DNA of 64,000 bases from Treponema sp. (lineage in GTDB: Bacteria > Spirochaetota > Spirochaetia > Treponematales > Treponemataceae): assembly GCA_024402475.1 (NCBI GenBank), contig JAKSTQ010000007.1, positions 1 to 64,000 of the forward strand. Reading direction: 5' to 3'. A program made the translations under genes and the position numbers. The notes beneath the pieces are model-generated. The model searched no databases. It saw only the letters and a program-made list of their open reading frames with translations, and was not told the DNA's origin. This document shows positions 18,897-28,542 of this stretch, one piece after another. The stretch's first letter is position 1. Every line of letters begins with the position of its first letter.

Positions 18897-19988
18897 ATGA
18901 AAGAACTTTACCAGCCTGGTCAGGAAATCGAAACATCAATCGTTGCTGTTACAAACGATACAATCTTCCTGGACCTCAGCCTTAAAACAGAAGGCATTCT
19001 CGACAAAGCAGAAGTTACTGACGACAACGGAGAATGCAAATACAAAGAAGGCGACAAAATCAAGGTTTACTACCTTACAACAAAACACGATGTTCCATAC
19101 TTCACAACAAAAATTGCAGGCAAAAACGCAGATAAAGACATGCTCGAAAAAGCATTCAATTCAGGCATTCCTGTTCAGGGACATGTAGAAAAAGAAATCA
19201 AAGGCGGATTTGAAGTTAAACTCGGAAATGCCCGCGCTTTCTGTCCATTCTCACAGATGGGATACAAACAGAAGGAAGAACCAGCATTCTACATCGGAAA
19301 AACACTTTCTTTCAAAATCCAGGAATTCAAAAACGAAGGTAAAAACATCATCGTTTCTAACCGCGCGGTAAAAGAAAGCGAACACAAAGAAGGTCTTGCA
19401 CAGATTGCTTCTAAATTCACTGTAGGAACAACAGTTCTTGGAACAGTAATCGACATCAAGGAAAAAGGTGCACTCGTTGACATCGGCGGATTTGATGCAT
19501 TCCTTCCAATTTCAGAAATTTCCCGTTCACGCGTAAACAAAGTTTCTGACAAACTTGAAAAAGGTCAGGAAATTAAAGCAGTTATCATCAACACAGACTG
19601 GGACCGCGAACGTGTTTCAATCTCAACAAAAGAACTCGAAGCAAATCCTTGGGACACAATCGAAAACGACTTCCCTGCTGGAACAAAATTCGACGGAAAA
19701 ATCGTACGCATTGCAGATTTTGGTATTTTTGTTAATGTTGCAGAAGGAATTGACGGACTTGTTCATGTTTCAGAATTGAACCTCGAAAAAGGAACAAACC
19801 TCAAAAAGAAGTTCAATGTCGGCGATACACTCAGCGTAATCGTAAAATCAGTTGATGCACAGTCACAGCGCATGTCACTTACAACATCAACTTCAAACGA
19901 ACAGGACACAGAAGCAAATGCTTATATGTCAAACCAGAAAGATGACGGCGACACATATAATCCATTTGCAGCATTGCTTAAAAAATAA
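18897..19988 (+). CDS. S1-domain RNA-binding protein (short ribosomal protein S1-like)
   Basis: RNA-binding protein with four S1 OB-folds at about residues 5-75, 95-170, 185-260 and 275-345; the last, FDGKIVRIADFGIFVNVAEGIDGLVHVSEL, is a textbook S1 motif. At 363 residues it is shorter than six-domain RpsA and closer to the four-domain S1/YpfD type, so it may assist translation initiation or RNA turnover. ACGGAGG precedes the ATG. It converges on htpG with a shared terminator. Confidence 0.88.
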   Translation: MKELYQPGQEIETSIVAVTNDTIFLDLSLKTEGILDKAEVTDDNGECKYKEGDKIKVYYLTTKHDVPYFTTKIAGKNADKDMLEKAFNSGIPVQGHVEKEIKGGFEVKLGNARAFCPFSQMGYKQKEEPAFYIGKTLSFKIQEFKNEGKNIIVSNRAVKESEHKEGLAQIASKFTVGTTVLGTVIDIKEKGALVDIGGFDAFLPISEISRSRVNKVSDKLEKGQEIKAVIINTDWDRERVSISTKELEANPWDTIENDFPAGTKFDGKIVRIADFGIFVNVAEGIDGLVHVSELNLEKGTNLKKKFNVGDTLSVIVKSVDAQSQRMSLTTSTSNEQDTEANAYMSNQKDDGDTYNPFAALLKK

Positions 19989-20053
19989 GCTCAAAAATCT
20001 TTTACAGACTGAATGACAATATAAAACTTGTTTACTGTCCGTTAATAGAGATA

Positions 20054-20090
20054 AAAAAAGCAGGGAATATGAAAGTTCCCTGCTTTTTTT
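20054..20090. terminator. Bidirectional terminator between the S1 gene and htpG
   Basis: AGCAGGGAA and TTCCCTGCT form a 9-bp stem flanked by A-run and T-run on opposite sides, so it can end both convergent transcripts. Confidence 0.9.
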
Positions 20091-20112
20091 CACTTATTCA
20101 AAACAAACTAAC

Positions 20113-22089
20113 TTATTTAGAAAGAAGTTTATTCATCTTTTTAACAAATTCCATCGGATCTTTAAGTTCTGCACCGCTTACAAGCAAAGCCTGATCCAAA
20201 AGTACAGTCGAAATATCACCGATAAATTCTTCATCTTCAGAATCACGAATTTTAAGAACCATAGCATGATCGCCGTTGATTTCAAGAATAGGCTTAACTT
20301 CTGCAAGACCAGTCTGTCCCATTGCCTTCATCATGCGTTCCATCTGAAGACTAGGATCATTTTCATCAACTACGATACAAGCAGGGCTGTCACTCAAGCG
20401 CTTAGAAAGTTTGACATCCTTAACTCTGTCGCCAAGAGCTTTCTTGATTTTGTCAGCAACAGGCTGGAATTCCTTTTCTTTCTTTTCTGCTTCTGCTTTA
20501 TCAATTCCAAGTTCTTCGTCACTTCCTGCGCGGTCAACTGATTTAAGTTCAAATTCCTTGTAACGGCCAAATGCTGGAACAACGATTTCATCAATATCAT
20601 CAGCCATAATAAGAACTTCAAAGCCTTTTTTAGCATAAGCTTCAAGAAGAGGACTTGCTCTCAACTGGCCTTCGTCTTTACCTGCAATAAAGTAAATTGC
20701 TTTCTGATCCGGCTTCATTCTCTGAACATAATCAGCAAAACTTGTAAAGTTATCATCGCCAATACCAGAAGCATCTGTAGACTTAAAGCGAACGATTTCT
20801 GCAATTTCATCACGGTTTGCATAATCGCTGTAAAGGCCTTCTTTCAAAGGACGGTTAAAGTTCTTAACAAACTTGCTCCATTTTTCGATTGCTTTTTTAT
20901 CGTTATCAGATGGGTTTTCAGCCTTGCGTGCTTTATCTGCTGCTTCCCCAAGTTTTCTGAATTCGCTCAAAAGTTTTTTAACAGAAGCACTTCTGATGTT
21001 TTCAAGAATTCTGTTCTGCTGGAGAATTTCACGGCTTACATTAAGTGGAAGATCTTCAGAATCAATAATACCGCGCACAAAGCGAAGGTAAGAAGGCAAA
21101 AGTTCACGGTCATCATCAGTAATGAATACACGCTTAACATAAAGTTTTACGCCGCTTGCATAATCAGCCTGATACATGTCGAATGGAGCCATCTGCGGAA
21201 CATAGAACAATGTTGTGTATTCCTGAGTTCCTTCAGCATGAGTATGAACATAGTGAAGAGGTTCCTGACCGTCATGGCTGATAGTTTTATAGAAGTTGTT
21301 GTAATCCTCTTCTTTAAGTTCGCTCTTTGAACGCTTCCACAAAGCACTTGCGCTGTTAACCTGATCAGTCTTGCTTTCTGTAGAAGTGATGTTTCCCTTG
21401 TCGTCATACTGATTCTGTTCGTAATGAAGATAAATTGGGAATGCAATATGATCGCTGTAGCGTTTAATAAGTTCTTCAATCTTCCAGCGGCTTGCATAAT
21501 CTTTTGAATCATCATTCAGGTGCATTTCAATTGCAGAACCTGTGCGTTCAGGATCATCATAACCATATTTTTTAGCAGCCGGTGAATCAGCAGCAATTTC
21601 TTCAATATCATAAGAATTTGTTCCGTCACTTGACCAGTGCCAGATTTTCTTTTCTGCATCTCCGGCGCGGCGTGTATAAACATCAATCTGTTTGGCAGCC
21701 ATAAATGCTGAGTAAAAACCAACACCAAACTGACCAATGAGGTTTGAATCTCCGCTTGCTTTTTCTGTTTCAAGTTTTTCGATGAATGCTTTTGTTCCGG
21801 AACGCGCAATTGTTCCAAGATTGTTTGTAAGGTCATCACTGTTCATACCAATACCGGTATCAGCAACAGTCAATGAGTTTGCTTTTTCATCAAAAGTAAT
21901 GTCGATTTTTGGATCAAATTTAATAGCTTTGTAAGCATCATCTGAAACTGTCAGATACTTAAGTTTATCCAGAGCATCACTTGCGTTTGATACGATTTCA
22001 CGCAAAAAGATGTCTTTATTTGAGTACATTGAGTGAATAATAAGTTTAAGAAGCTGATTTACTTCTGTCTGAAACTGATATTTAGCCAT
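20113..22089 (-). CDS. htpG: Hsp90-family chaperone
   Basis: ATP-dependent cytosolic chaperone, 658 residues, close to bacterial HtpG. The N-terminal GHKL ATPase shows IFLREIVSNASDALDKL, ADTGIGMNSDDL and GQFGVGFYSAFMAA; the middle domain has LPLNVSREILQQNRIL with the conserved Arg. GAGG is 6 nt before the ATG. No CIRCE element is visible upstream. Monocistronic between convergent and divergent neighbours. Confidence 0.97.
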   Translation of the reverse strand: MAKYQFQTEVNQLLKLIIHSMYSNKDIFLREIVSNASDALDKLKYLTVSDDAYKAIKFDPKIDITFDEKANSLTVADTGIGMNSDDLTNNLGTIARSGTKAFIEKLETEKASGDSNLIGQFGVGFYSAFMAAKQIDVYTRRAGDAEKKIWHWSSDGTNSYDIEEIAADSPAAKKYGYDDPERTGSAIEMHLNDDSKDYASRWKIEELIKRYSDHIAFPIYLHYEQNQYDDKGNITSTESKTDQVNSASALWKRSKSELKEEDYNNFYKTISHDGQEPLHYVHTHAEGTQEYTTLFYVPQMAPFDMYQADYASGVKLYVKRVFITDDDRELLPSYLRFVRGIIDSEDLPLNVSREILQQNRILENIRSASVKKLLSEFRKLGEAADKARKAENPSDNDKKAIEKWSKFVKNFNRPLKEGLYSDYANRDEIAEIVRFKSTDASGIGDDNFTSFADYVQRMKPDQKAIYFIAGKDEGQLRASPLLEAYAKKGFEVLIMADDIDEIVVPAFGRYKEFELKSVDRAGSDEELGIDKAEAEKKEKEFQPVADKIKKALGDRVKDVKLSKRLSDSPACIVVDENDPSLQMERMMKAMGQTGLAEVKPILEINGDHAMVLKIRDSEDEEFIGDISTVLLDQALLVSGAELKDPMEFVKKMNKLLSK

Positions 22090-22106
22090 ATTTGCCTCGA
22101 ATAATA

Positions 22107-22134
22107 TTGAAAATTGAATTGATTACTATATAAT
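22107..22134 (+). promoter_or_regulatory. Promoter of the UDG-like gene
   Basis: TTGAAA (22107-22112), 16-nt spacer, TATAAT (22129-22134), about 55 nt before the ATG at 22189. Confidence 0.55.
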
Positions 22135-22188
22135 GTATTAAAATTATTCACAAACGACAAGGAATTTTGAATAAATTCAGGAATTAAA

Positions 22189-23001
22189 ATGAATTCTATC
22201 CAATGGAATGCCTTCTGCAGCTTTCGCGACGCTTTTAAAGACCAGTGCAAAATCTGGGCAACACACAACCCCACCCTAATCCCTCTTCAAACCGCCGCTT
22301 CTGCCAGCAACACTCCACCCTACCCGATTGAAACGCCAGTTGTCTACAACACCGCCCTGGACGAAATCACAAAAGAATCCGACATCAAATTAATAGTAAT
22401 CGGTGACAATCCCGGCAAAAACGAACAACTGGCTTTAAACCAGAAATATCTTGTTGGCCAGGCTGGCAAAATCGCCCAGGGATTCTTTACCAAAAATCCT
22501 TGTTTTAACATAGATTTCCGCAAAAACGCCATCATTCTGAACAAAACGCCGATCCACACCGCAAAAACCGCTCACCTTAAGGCCCTTGCAAGTCAGGGCG
22601 GCAAACCAGTTGCAGACCTGATACTGGAATCCCAGCTCTGGATGGCTCAACAAACCGCCGCCCTTCACCAGGCACTTTTCCGCGGCCAGGATACAAGCCA
22701 GGACTACTCCACAAAATTATGGCTCGTGGGTTACGGAGAACTCAAAGGCAAAGGAATTTTTCTTCCTTACCGTGATGCATTCTACAAAGCCTATCAGGAT
22801 GACATCCATAATAATGCAGCCTGGAAAAATGTTTTTGTTTACCAGCATTTTTCGATGAACTGTTTTTTGAACGACCTTAACAAATTCCGCCAGGAACCTT
22901 ACAAAGACCAGAATTTAAATTCCCAGACAAAAAAAATGCTTCCGTTACCGCAAGCCGTAATCGACCTGGGCCGGAAGCATCGTGATGAAATTTTCGTTTA
23001 A
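22189..23001 (+). CDS. Uracil-DNA-glycosylase-superfamily protein
   Basis: 270 residues. The segment LIVIGDNPGKNEQLALNQKYLVGQAG matches motif A of the UDG superfamily (G-D-x-P-G), NKTPIHT and the late VFVYQHFSMNCFLND could correspond to the motif B His loop. The usual Ung Tyr/Phe and Asn positions differ, so it is not a classical family 1 enzyme, and repair activity is an inference. It stops one base before the stop of the convergent DUF308 gene. Expressed from its own promoter, divergent to htpG. Confidence 0.7.
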   Translation: MNSIQWNAFCSFRDAFKDQCKIWATHNPTLIPLQTAASASNTPPYPIETPVVYNTALDEITKESDIKLIVIGDNPGKNEQLALNQKYLVGQAGKIAQGFFTKNPCFNIDFRKNAIILNKTPIHTAKTAHLKALASQGGKPVADLILESQLWMAQQTAALHQALFRGQDTSQDYSTKLWLVGYGELKGKGIFLPYRDAFYKAYQDDIHNNAAWKNVFVYQHFSMNCFLNDLNKFRQEPYKDQNLNSQTKKMLPLPQAVIDLGRKHRDEIFV

Positions 23002-23556
23002 TTAATCTTCGTCAGTAACTTCTGCATCTTCATCTACAATCGGACGGTTTTTCCATGCAATAAAAGCCATAACGATTGCAGCAACAATTAAACATCCGCC
23101 TGCAAACTTAATAAGCATTGAACCAAAATTCGATGGAAGCAGGAACAGAATTACAGCAGCCAGAAGTGAAATTGCAATTTCTGCAAGATTTTTCTTTACT
23201 TCAAGGCCAGCTTCGTGCATCTTAATTGTATCGTAACCAGCCGCAGCCGCACTGATAATTGCATAAGAAGCAAGAATATAAATCATTACCTTCCATGCAA
23301 ATTCAGCAATAGTAGCCGGAAGAATAATACACAAAAGCCCAAGAATAATGCTCACAGTTCCACGGGTATAAACCGCAATTTTAAAATTCCTGTCAGTCAG
23401 AACTTTTGAAGTATTGAACAGCAAAAAAGCACCAAACAGAATAAGGTAAACACCTAAAGCAATAACCAGAAACTTTATGATTCCGTCAGTCACAAAAATC
23501 ATCAAAAGCCCGATAATTGCAGTCAAAATCGAAAGCACAAATGTCGAAAAATCCAT
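23002..23556 (-). CDS. DUF308/HdeD-like membrane protein
   Basis: 184 residues with six hydrophobic segments arranged as three pairs, as in the DUF308 (HdeD acid-resistance) family, and an acidic C-terminal tail DEDAEVTDED. Function in this family is poorly known; HdeD in enterobacteria is linked to acid stress at high cell density. It is alone on the minus strand, divergent from the fakA-like gene. Confidence 0.75.
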   Translation of the reverse strand: MDFSTFVLSILTAIIGLLMIFVTDGIIKFLVIALGVYLILFGAFLLFNTSKVLTDRNFKIAVYTRGTVSIILGLLCIILPATIAEFAWKVMIYILASYAIISAAAAGYDTIKMHEAGLEVKKNLAEIAISLLAAVILFLLPSNFGSMLIKFAGGCLIVAAIVMAFIAWKNRPIVDEDAEVTDED

Positions 23557-23645
23557 AATTCACCTCATCTAAAAAGTTTTTTCGAACCAAACTCTTTGTT
23601 TAAAAGTATAATCAATTTTCCAAAAAAATCAAAATTTTTTCGAAG

Positions 23646-23683
23646 AACATTCACGGAAAGTAACAATTTTGCCCGTGAATGTT
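23646..23683. promoter_or_regulatory. 11-bp inverted repeat upstream of the fakA-like promoter
   Basis: AACATTCACGG (23646-23656) and CCGTGAATGTT (23673-23683), loop 16 nt. There is no T-run, and it lies between divergent genes and 15 bp upstream of the -35 box, so it cannot be the terminator of either gene; an operator or an upstream RNA structure is likelier. Confidence 0.5.
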
Positions 23684-23697
23684 ATTCATCAAAAATT

Positions 23698-23726
23698 TTG
23701 ACAACTTCAAATTTCAAACATATAAT
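23698..23726 (+). promoter_or_regulatory. Near-perfect sigma70 promoter of the fatty-acid/phospholipid operon
   Basis: TTGACA (23698-23703), 17-nt spacer, TATAAT (23721-23726). The predicted transcript start near 23733 excludes the TTG at 23731 as start codon and supports the ATG at 23755. Confidence 0.85.
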
Positions 23727-23754
23727 TTAATTGTATACTCGGAGATTTTTCGCG

Positions 23755-25410
23755 ATGAACACAAATGTCCTAACCGGAGAAATTTATTCAAAATTAATTA
23801 CAGCTGGAACTGCTGAACTCAACCTTAACCGCAAAATCGTAAACGACCTTAACGTTTTTCCGATTCCTGACGGTGATACAGGCGATAATATGTTCATGAC
23901 AGTAAAGGCAGGCTGTGACGCAATTCTCCCGGAACTACTTACTTCGCTGGACTCTACTTCTGCAGTAATTTCCAAAGGAATGCTTTTAGGCGCTCGAGGA
24001 AATTCAGGCGTAATTCTTTCAAAAATTTTTGCAGGCCTTACAAAAGGTTTCCAGGGCTGTGAATTTGCAGACATCGCAATTATTTCACAGGCCTTTACCG
24101 CTGCAATTCAGGAATCCTACAGTGCTGTTTCAAAACCAGTCGAAGGTACAATCCTTACAGTTTTCAGGGAATCAGTTGAATTTGCAAACTCCAGACTTGA
24201 TTCAACTTCTTCCATAGAAGAATATTTTGAAAACCTTATATCCGCAGCAAAAAAATCCCTTGATAATACACCAAACCTTCTTGCACAGCTAAAAGAAGCA
24301 GGCGTTGTAGATTCAGGCGGAGCAGGTCTTATCTATATTTTTAACGGAATGCTGAATGCGCTCAACGGCCGTGAATATTCTTCTTTCGAAGATTCAGATT
24401 TTTCAAACCCACAGGCCAAAGTAGACATCAGTACTTTTACACGCAATACTCAGCTCGAATTCGGTTACTGCACGGAATTTTTCCTGCGCCTTCAGACTTC
24501 AAAAGTTGATCCAGACACCTTTGACGAATTCCACTTTTCAAACTGGCTCAACCAGAACGGAAATTCCCTGGTATTCTATCGCGACGACGACCTTGTAAAA
24601 GTTCACATCCACACAATGGAACCAGGCAAAATCCTCAACTACGCTCAGCAGTACGGAGAATTTCTTACCTTAAAAATTGAAAACATGATGCTTCAGCATA
24701 ACGAAGCTACAATCCAGAATAACTACAGCGACAAAAGCCTTCCTCACAAAAAATTCGGAACAGTAACCGTTGCCGCTGGTGCCGGAATAAAACAATCCTT
24801 CCTGGAAATGGGCGTTGATCAGGTAATCAACGGCGGTCAAAGCATGAACCCAAGTTCCCAAGATTTTATTCAGGCATTTGAACTGATTAATGCCGACCAT
24901 ATTCTGGTTTTCCCAAACAACTCAAACATTATCATGGCAGCAAACCAGGCAAAGGAACTGTACAAAAAAGCACAGATTCATGTTCTTCCTGCAAAAACAA
25001 TCGGTCAGGGTTACGCCGCAATTTCCATGCTGGACTTCAGTTCGGACAATATCGACACAATCATATCAGAGGCAATGACTGCAATTTCAGAAACCACAAC
25101 CGGTATGATCAGCGTTGCCGTTCGGGATACAGTCCTTAATGGAGTTGAAATCAAAAAAGACCAGTATCTGGGATTTGAAAACGATACAATTCACCTGAGC
25201 GCACAGACACCAGAAACAGCCTGCAAAGAACTGGCAAAAAAACTCAAGCTTGCAGACCATGGCCTGATGCTTTTGATTTACGGAAAAGATGTTTCTGATT
25301 CTACAGCCCGGGAACTTTACAAAGAATTAGACAGCGAATACAAAAAAACAGAAATCATCCTGATTAAAGGTGAACAGCCTGTTTATAATTACATAATGGT
25401 ACTTGAATAA
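23755..25410 (+). CDS. fakA: DAK2/DhaL-domain fatty acid kinase (FakA/YloV-like)
   Basis: ATP-binding catalytic subunit that phosphorylates fatty acids held by a DegV-type partner (FakB), feeding acyl-phosphate to phospholipid synthesis. The N-terminal DhaL domain has NDLNVFPIPDGDTGDNMFMT with the Mg/ATP aspartates and GARGNSGVILSKIF; the C-terminal DUF1949/DegV-like half is present and the length of 551 is normal. The ATG at 23755 lies after CGGAG. The DegV gene, GNAT gene, plsX and acpP follow on the same strand, and FakA-FakB-PlsX is a known functional route. Confidence 0.9.
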   Translation: MNTNVLTGEIYSKLITAGTAELNLNRKIVNDLNVFPIPDGDTGDNMFMTVKAGCDAILPELLTSLDSTSAVISKGMLLGARGNSGVILSKIFAGLTKGFQGCEFADIAIISQAFTAAIQESYSAVSKPVEGTILTVFRESVEFANSRLDSTSSIEEYFENLISAAKKSLDNTPNLLAQLKEAGVVDSGGAGLIYIFNGMLNALNGREYSSFEDSDFSNPQAKVDISTFTRNTQLEFGYCTEFFLRLQTSKVDPDTFDEFHFSNWLNQNGNSLVFYRDDDLVKVHIHTMEPGKILNYAQQYGEFLTLKIENMMLQHNEATIQNNYSDKSLPHKKFGTVTVAAGAGIKQSFLEMGVDQVINGGQSMNPSSQDFIQAFELINADHILVFPNNSNIIMAANQAKELYKKAQIHVLPAKTIGQGYAAISMLDFSSDNIDTIISEAMTAISETTTGMISVAVRDTVLNGVEIKKDQYLGFENDTIHLSAQTPETACKELAKKLKLADHGLMLLIYGKDVSDSTARELYKELDSEYKKTEIILIKGEQPVYNYIMVLE

Positions 25411-25426
25411 CAAAAAGGAAGCACAA

Positions 25427-26296
25427 ATGACACAATTTTTTACAGATTCAGACACAGATGTAACTCTCGCCGAAGCCCGTGACATGGGATTTGAACTTAT
25501 CAGCATGCCTTACAGTATTGACGGACAGACAACTTATCCTTACAAGGATTTTGAAGATTTTGATTCAAAGAAATTCTATGACATGCTTAGAGAAGGCGTT
25601 CTTCCAACAACAAGTGCTATAAGCGAAGAAGCTTACATTGAATACTTTGAACCGGTTTTCAAACGCGGAGATGACATTCTTTACGTTCACTTTTCTGCAG
25701 CAATGACCATAACTTTTGACAACATGAAAAAAGCAGTCAACCGCCTTAAGAAACAGTATCCGGAACGCAAATTCTATGACATCGACACAAAAGGAATTAC
25801 TACAATCAGTTATGCAATCGTAAAAGATATTGCAGATCTCAAAAAAGCAGGAAAAACTCCGGAAGAAATCGTTAACTGGGCAAAAACAGAAGTTGATCAT
25901 TACGCAATGTACTTTTTTGCAGATGACCTTAAGTTCTTTAAACGCTCCGGACGAGTTTCGGGTCTTGCTGCAACCATGGGAACAATCGTAGGAATCCGCC
26001 CGATTATTCACATGAGTCAGGATGGAAAAATGGAAAGCATCGGCAAAGAAAGAGGCCGTTCCAAAGCCATCGAAACTCTTGTAGATTATGTTGAAAGTCT
26101 TGGATTAGACATCAAACAGCACAGAATCGTAATCGGTCACTCAGATGCACTTGATCTTGTTGACGAAATTATTGACGCACTGCGCAGACGTTTTGGTGAC
26201 GATCTGAGAATTGAATACAAGACAACAAATCCGACAGCGGGTTCACACTGCGGACCAAATGGAGCAGGAATCTGTTTCCATGCAATCCACAGATAA
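25427..26296 (+). CDS. DegV-family fatty-acid-binding protein (FakB-like)
   Basis: 289-residue DegV fold, the carrier that presents a fatty acid to FakA. Conserved fatty-acid headgroup stretches are PTTSAIS, then HFSAAMTITFDN, and the Arg loop KRSGRVSG; the C-terminal TAGSHCGPNGAG is also conserved. The very N-terminus (FTDSDTDV) keeps the DSxxD pattern. AAGGAAG precedes the ATG; the neighbouring stop is 16 bp upstream, so it is clearly in the fakA operon. Which acyl chains it binds is unknown. Confidence 0.88.
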   Translation: MTQFFTDSDTDVTLAEARDMGFELISMPYSIDGQTTYPYKDFEDFDSKKFYDMLREGVLPTTSAISEEAYIEYFEPVFKRGDDILYVHFSAAMTITFDNMKKAVNRLKKQYPERKFYDIDTKGITTISYAIVKDIADLKKAGKTPEEIVNWAKTEVDHYAMYFFADDLKFFKRSGRVSGLAATMGTIVGIRPIIHMSQDGKMESIGKERGRSKAIETLVDYVESLGLDIKQHRIVIGHSDALDLVDEIIDALRRRFGDDLRIEYKTTNPTAGSHCGPNGAGICFHAIHR

Positions 26297-26339
26297 AACC
26301 AAAAATGTTCTTAAAAATCCAGATCACGGGAGATAAGAA

Positions 26340-27458
26340 TTGATAGAAGTTAAGGAAGTAAAAACAAAAAAACAACAGAAAGATTTTCTCGATTTTCCGT
26401 TAAAACTGTACAAAAAAAATCCGTGCTTTGTTCCCCCTCTTTATTCAGACGAAAAAAAGATGTTCAAGCCGAATTATGTTTATAACGACACCTGTGAATC
26501 AATATTTTTCAACGCCTATAAAAATAATACAATCGTAGGACGCATTCAGGGAATTTTACAGAAAGCTTCCAATGAACTGCGCAACGAAAAACGCATCCGC
26601 TTTACCAGATTCGATTCAATTAACGACCAGGAAGTTGCAAACGCACTCTTTTCTGCAATCGAAAACTGGGCAAAAGAAAAACAGATGGATACAATCTGCG
26701 GACCTTTAGGATATTCTGACCTTGACCGCGAAGGCCTCCTTATCGAAGGCTTTGACCAGCTTTCAACTTTCGAAGAACAATACAACGCAGAATACTACCA
26801 GACTCTCATCGAAAACCTCGGCTACCAGAAAGAAGTTGACTGGACAGAAAGCAAACTTTTCAAGCCAGACGATGATGATGCTTCACTTGAAAAAATGGCA
26901 GAATTTGTAATGAAACGCTACAAGCTCAAGATCGGTCCTGCCAAAAATATCGATGACTTTATTAAACGCTATGCAACAGAATTCTTTGATCTTGTAGACA
27001 AATCATATCACGACATTTACCAGACAGTTCCTTTTACACAGGGAATGAAAAACCTGATGCTCGAAAACTTCAAGCTTATCATCGACCTTAACCATGTCTG
27101 CGTAATTCTTGATGAAAACGAAAAAGTTGTCTGCTTTGGAATCTGTTTCCCTTCAATTGCACATGCACTAAAGAAAACCAGCGGAAAACTCACACCGCTT
27201 ACCCTTATTAAACTTTTGCTTGCAATTAAACATCCAAAAGTAATAGATCTTGGTCTTGTAGGCGTCGATCCAATTCATGCCAACAAAGGAATCAGCGTCA
27301 TAATCTCTTCTGCCTTACTTAAAATGCTTAAAGAAGACGGAATTGAATATGCAGAAACAAACCTTAATCTCGAAAATAACTACGCGATTCAAAATCAATG
27401 GAAACGCTTTAAGGAAATCAAACACAAACGCCGCCGTTCTTACATAAAAAAGATCTAG
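26340..27458 (+). CDS. GNAT-fold protein, YghO-like
   Basis: 372 residues, TTG start at 26340 with GGGAG 9 nt upstream. The N-terminal part (PCFVPPLYSDEKKMF, then GPLGYSDLDREGLLIEGFD) and the C-terminal GLVGVDPIHANKGISVIISSALLKML fit the double GNAT-like fold of YghO-type N-acetyltransferases, with an acyl-CoA loop near residue 320. Position between degV and plsX suggests acyl transfer in lipid metabolism. The reaction is unknown; that it transfers an acyl group is inference from fold and neighbours. Confidence 0.7.
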   Translation: MIEVKEVKTKKQQKDFLDFPLKLYKKNPCFVPPLYSDEKKMFKPNYVYNDTCESIFFNAYKNNTIVGRIQGILQKASNELRNEKRIRFTRFDSINDQEVANALFSAIENWAKEKQMDTICGPLGYSDLDREGLLIEGFDQLSTFEEQYNAEYYQTLIENLGYQKEVDWTESKLFKPDDDDASLEKMAEFVMKRYKLKIGPAKNIDDFIKRYATEFFDLVDKSYHDIYQTVPFTQGMKNLMLENFKLIIDLNHVCVILDENEKVVCFGICFPSIAHALKKTSGKLTPLTLIKLLLAIKHPKVIDLGLVGVDPIHANKGISVIISSALLKMLKEDGIEYAETNLNLENNYAIQNQWKRFKEIKHKRRRSYIKKI

Positions 27459-27484
27459 CTGCGGATGTTCACTAAGGAATTTAT

Positions 27485-28501
27485 ATGGTTAAAATCATAT
27501 TAGACTGCTTTGGCGGTGATAACAGCCCGGACGCTCATGTAAAAGGCGCAGTTGAAGCACTTAAAAAATTACCAGACCTCAAATTGATTCTTACCGGAGA
27601 CGAAGTTCTCATCAGAGAAAAACTTTCCGGCTTAAAATACGATTCTGACAGACTGGAAATTATTCACGCACCTCAGGTAATTACCTGTAATGACAAACCA
27701 ACTGATGCAATCCGCCTCAAAAAAGAAAGTTCCATGATGAAAGCCGTAAAACTTCTTTACGATGACGACTCAATTGCAGGAATGGTAACTACTGGTTCAA
27801 CAGGAGCCATTGTTACAGCAGCAACAGTCCGTATCGGCCGACTTAGAAACGTTATCCGTCCGCCATTCTGCCCGGTAATTCCTACAATGGCAGGAACACT
27901 TGTCGGAATTTGTGATTCAGGTGCTTCAACCGACATTACAGTGGAACACCTTCAGCAGTACGCAATCATGGGTTCCCTTTACCTTGAAAAAACATTCGGC
28001 ATTAAAAATCCGCGGGTTGCCCTTCTGAACATAGGTACAGAAAAAGAAAAAGGCGACGAACTTCGTAAACAGGCTTATGAAGTTCTTGAAAAAACTCCTC
28101 ACATCAACTTCTGCGGAAATATGGAAAGCCGCGACCTTCTTTCAGGAAAATATGACCTTGTAGTCTGCGACGGATTTTCTGGAAACGTTCTGATAAAGAC
28201 TACAGAAGGCACCGCAATTGAACTTCTTAAAAAGCTTAAAAAAGATATCGGCCGTAAACTGATTTATAAAATCGGCGCCGGACTTATGTACAAGATGTTT
28301 ATGGAAGAAAAAGAATTCATGAACTATCAGAATTACGGTGGAAGCGTTCTTCTTGGAACAGCAAAAGTTGTTGTTAAAGGACACGGAAATTCCACAATGC
28401 CTGCAATCACAAAATGTATCGAACAGGCTTATCAAATGGAAATATCTTCTTTAAATCCGGAAACAGAAAAAATCCTGGATGAAGTATTTGGAGAAAACTA
28501 A
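27485..28501 (+). CDS. plsX: Phosphate acyltransferase PlsX
   Basis: Interconverts acyl-ACP and acyl-phosphate, the donor for PlsY in phospholipid synthesis; a peripheral membrane enzyme. LDCFGGDNSPDAHVKGAVEAL corresponds to the family N-terminus, with GSTGAIVTAATVRIGRL, LLNIGTEKEKGDELRKQAYE and VCDGFSGNVLIKTTEG all typical. Length 338 matches. It follows the GNAT gene by 26 bp and precedes acpP, its acyl-carrier partner. Confidence 0.96.
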   Translation: MVKIILDCFGGDNSPDAHVKGAVEALKKLPDLKLILTGDEVLIREKLSGLKYDSDRLEIIHAPQVITCNDKPTDAIRLKKESSMMKAVKLLYDDDSIAGMVTTGSTGAIVTAATVRIGRLRNVIRPPFCPVIPTMAGTLVGICDSGASTDITVEHLQQYAIMGSLYLEKTFGIKNPRVALLNIGTEKEKGDELRKQAYEVLEKTPHINFCGNMESRDLLSGKYDLVVCDGFSGNVLIKTTEGTAIELLKKLKKDIGRKLIYKIGAGLMYKMFMEEKEFMNYQNYGGSVLLGTAKVVVKGHGNSTMPAITKCIEQAYQMEISSLNPETEKILDEVFGEN

Positions 28502-28542
28502 AATTAAAAATACTAAAACTTTCTTAAAAAGGAGAGATTCAA

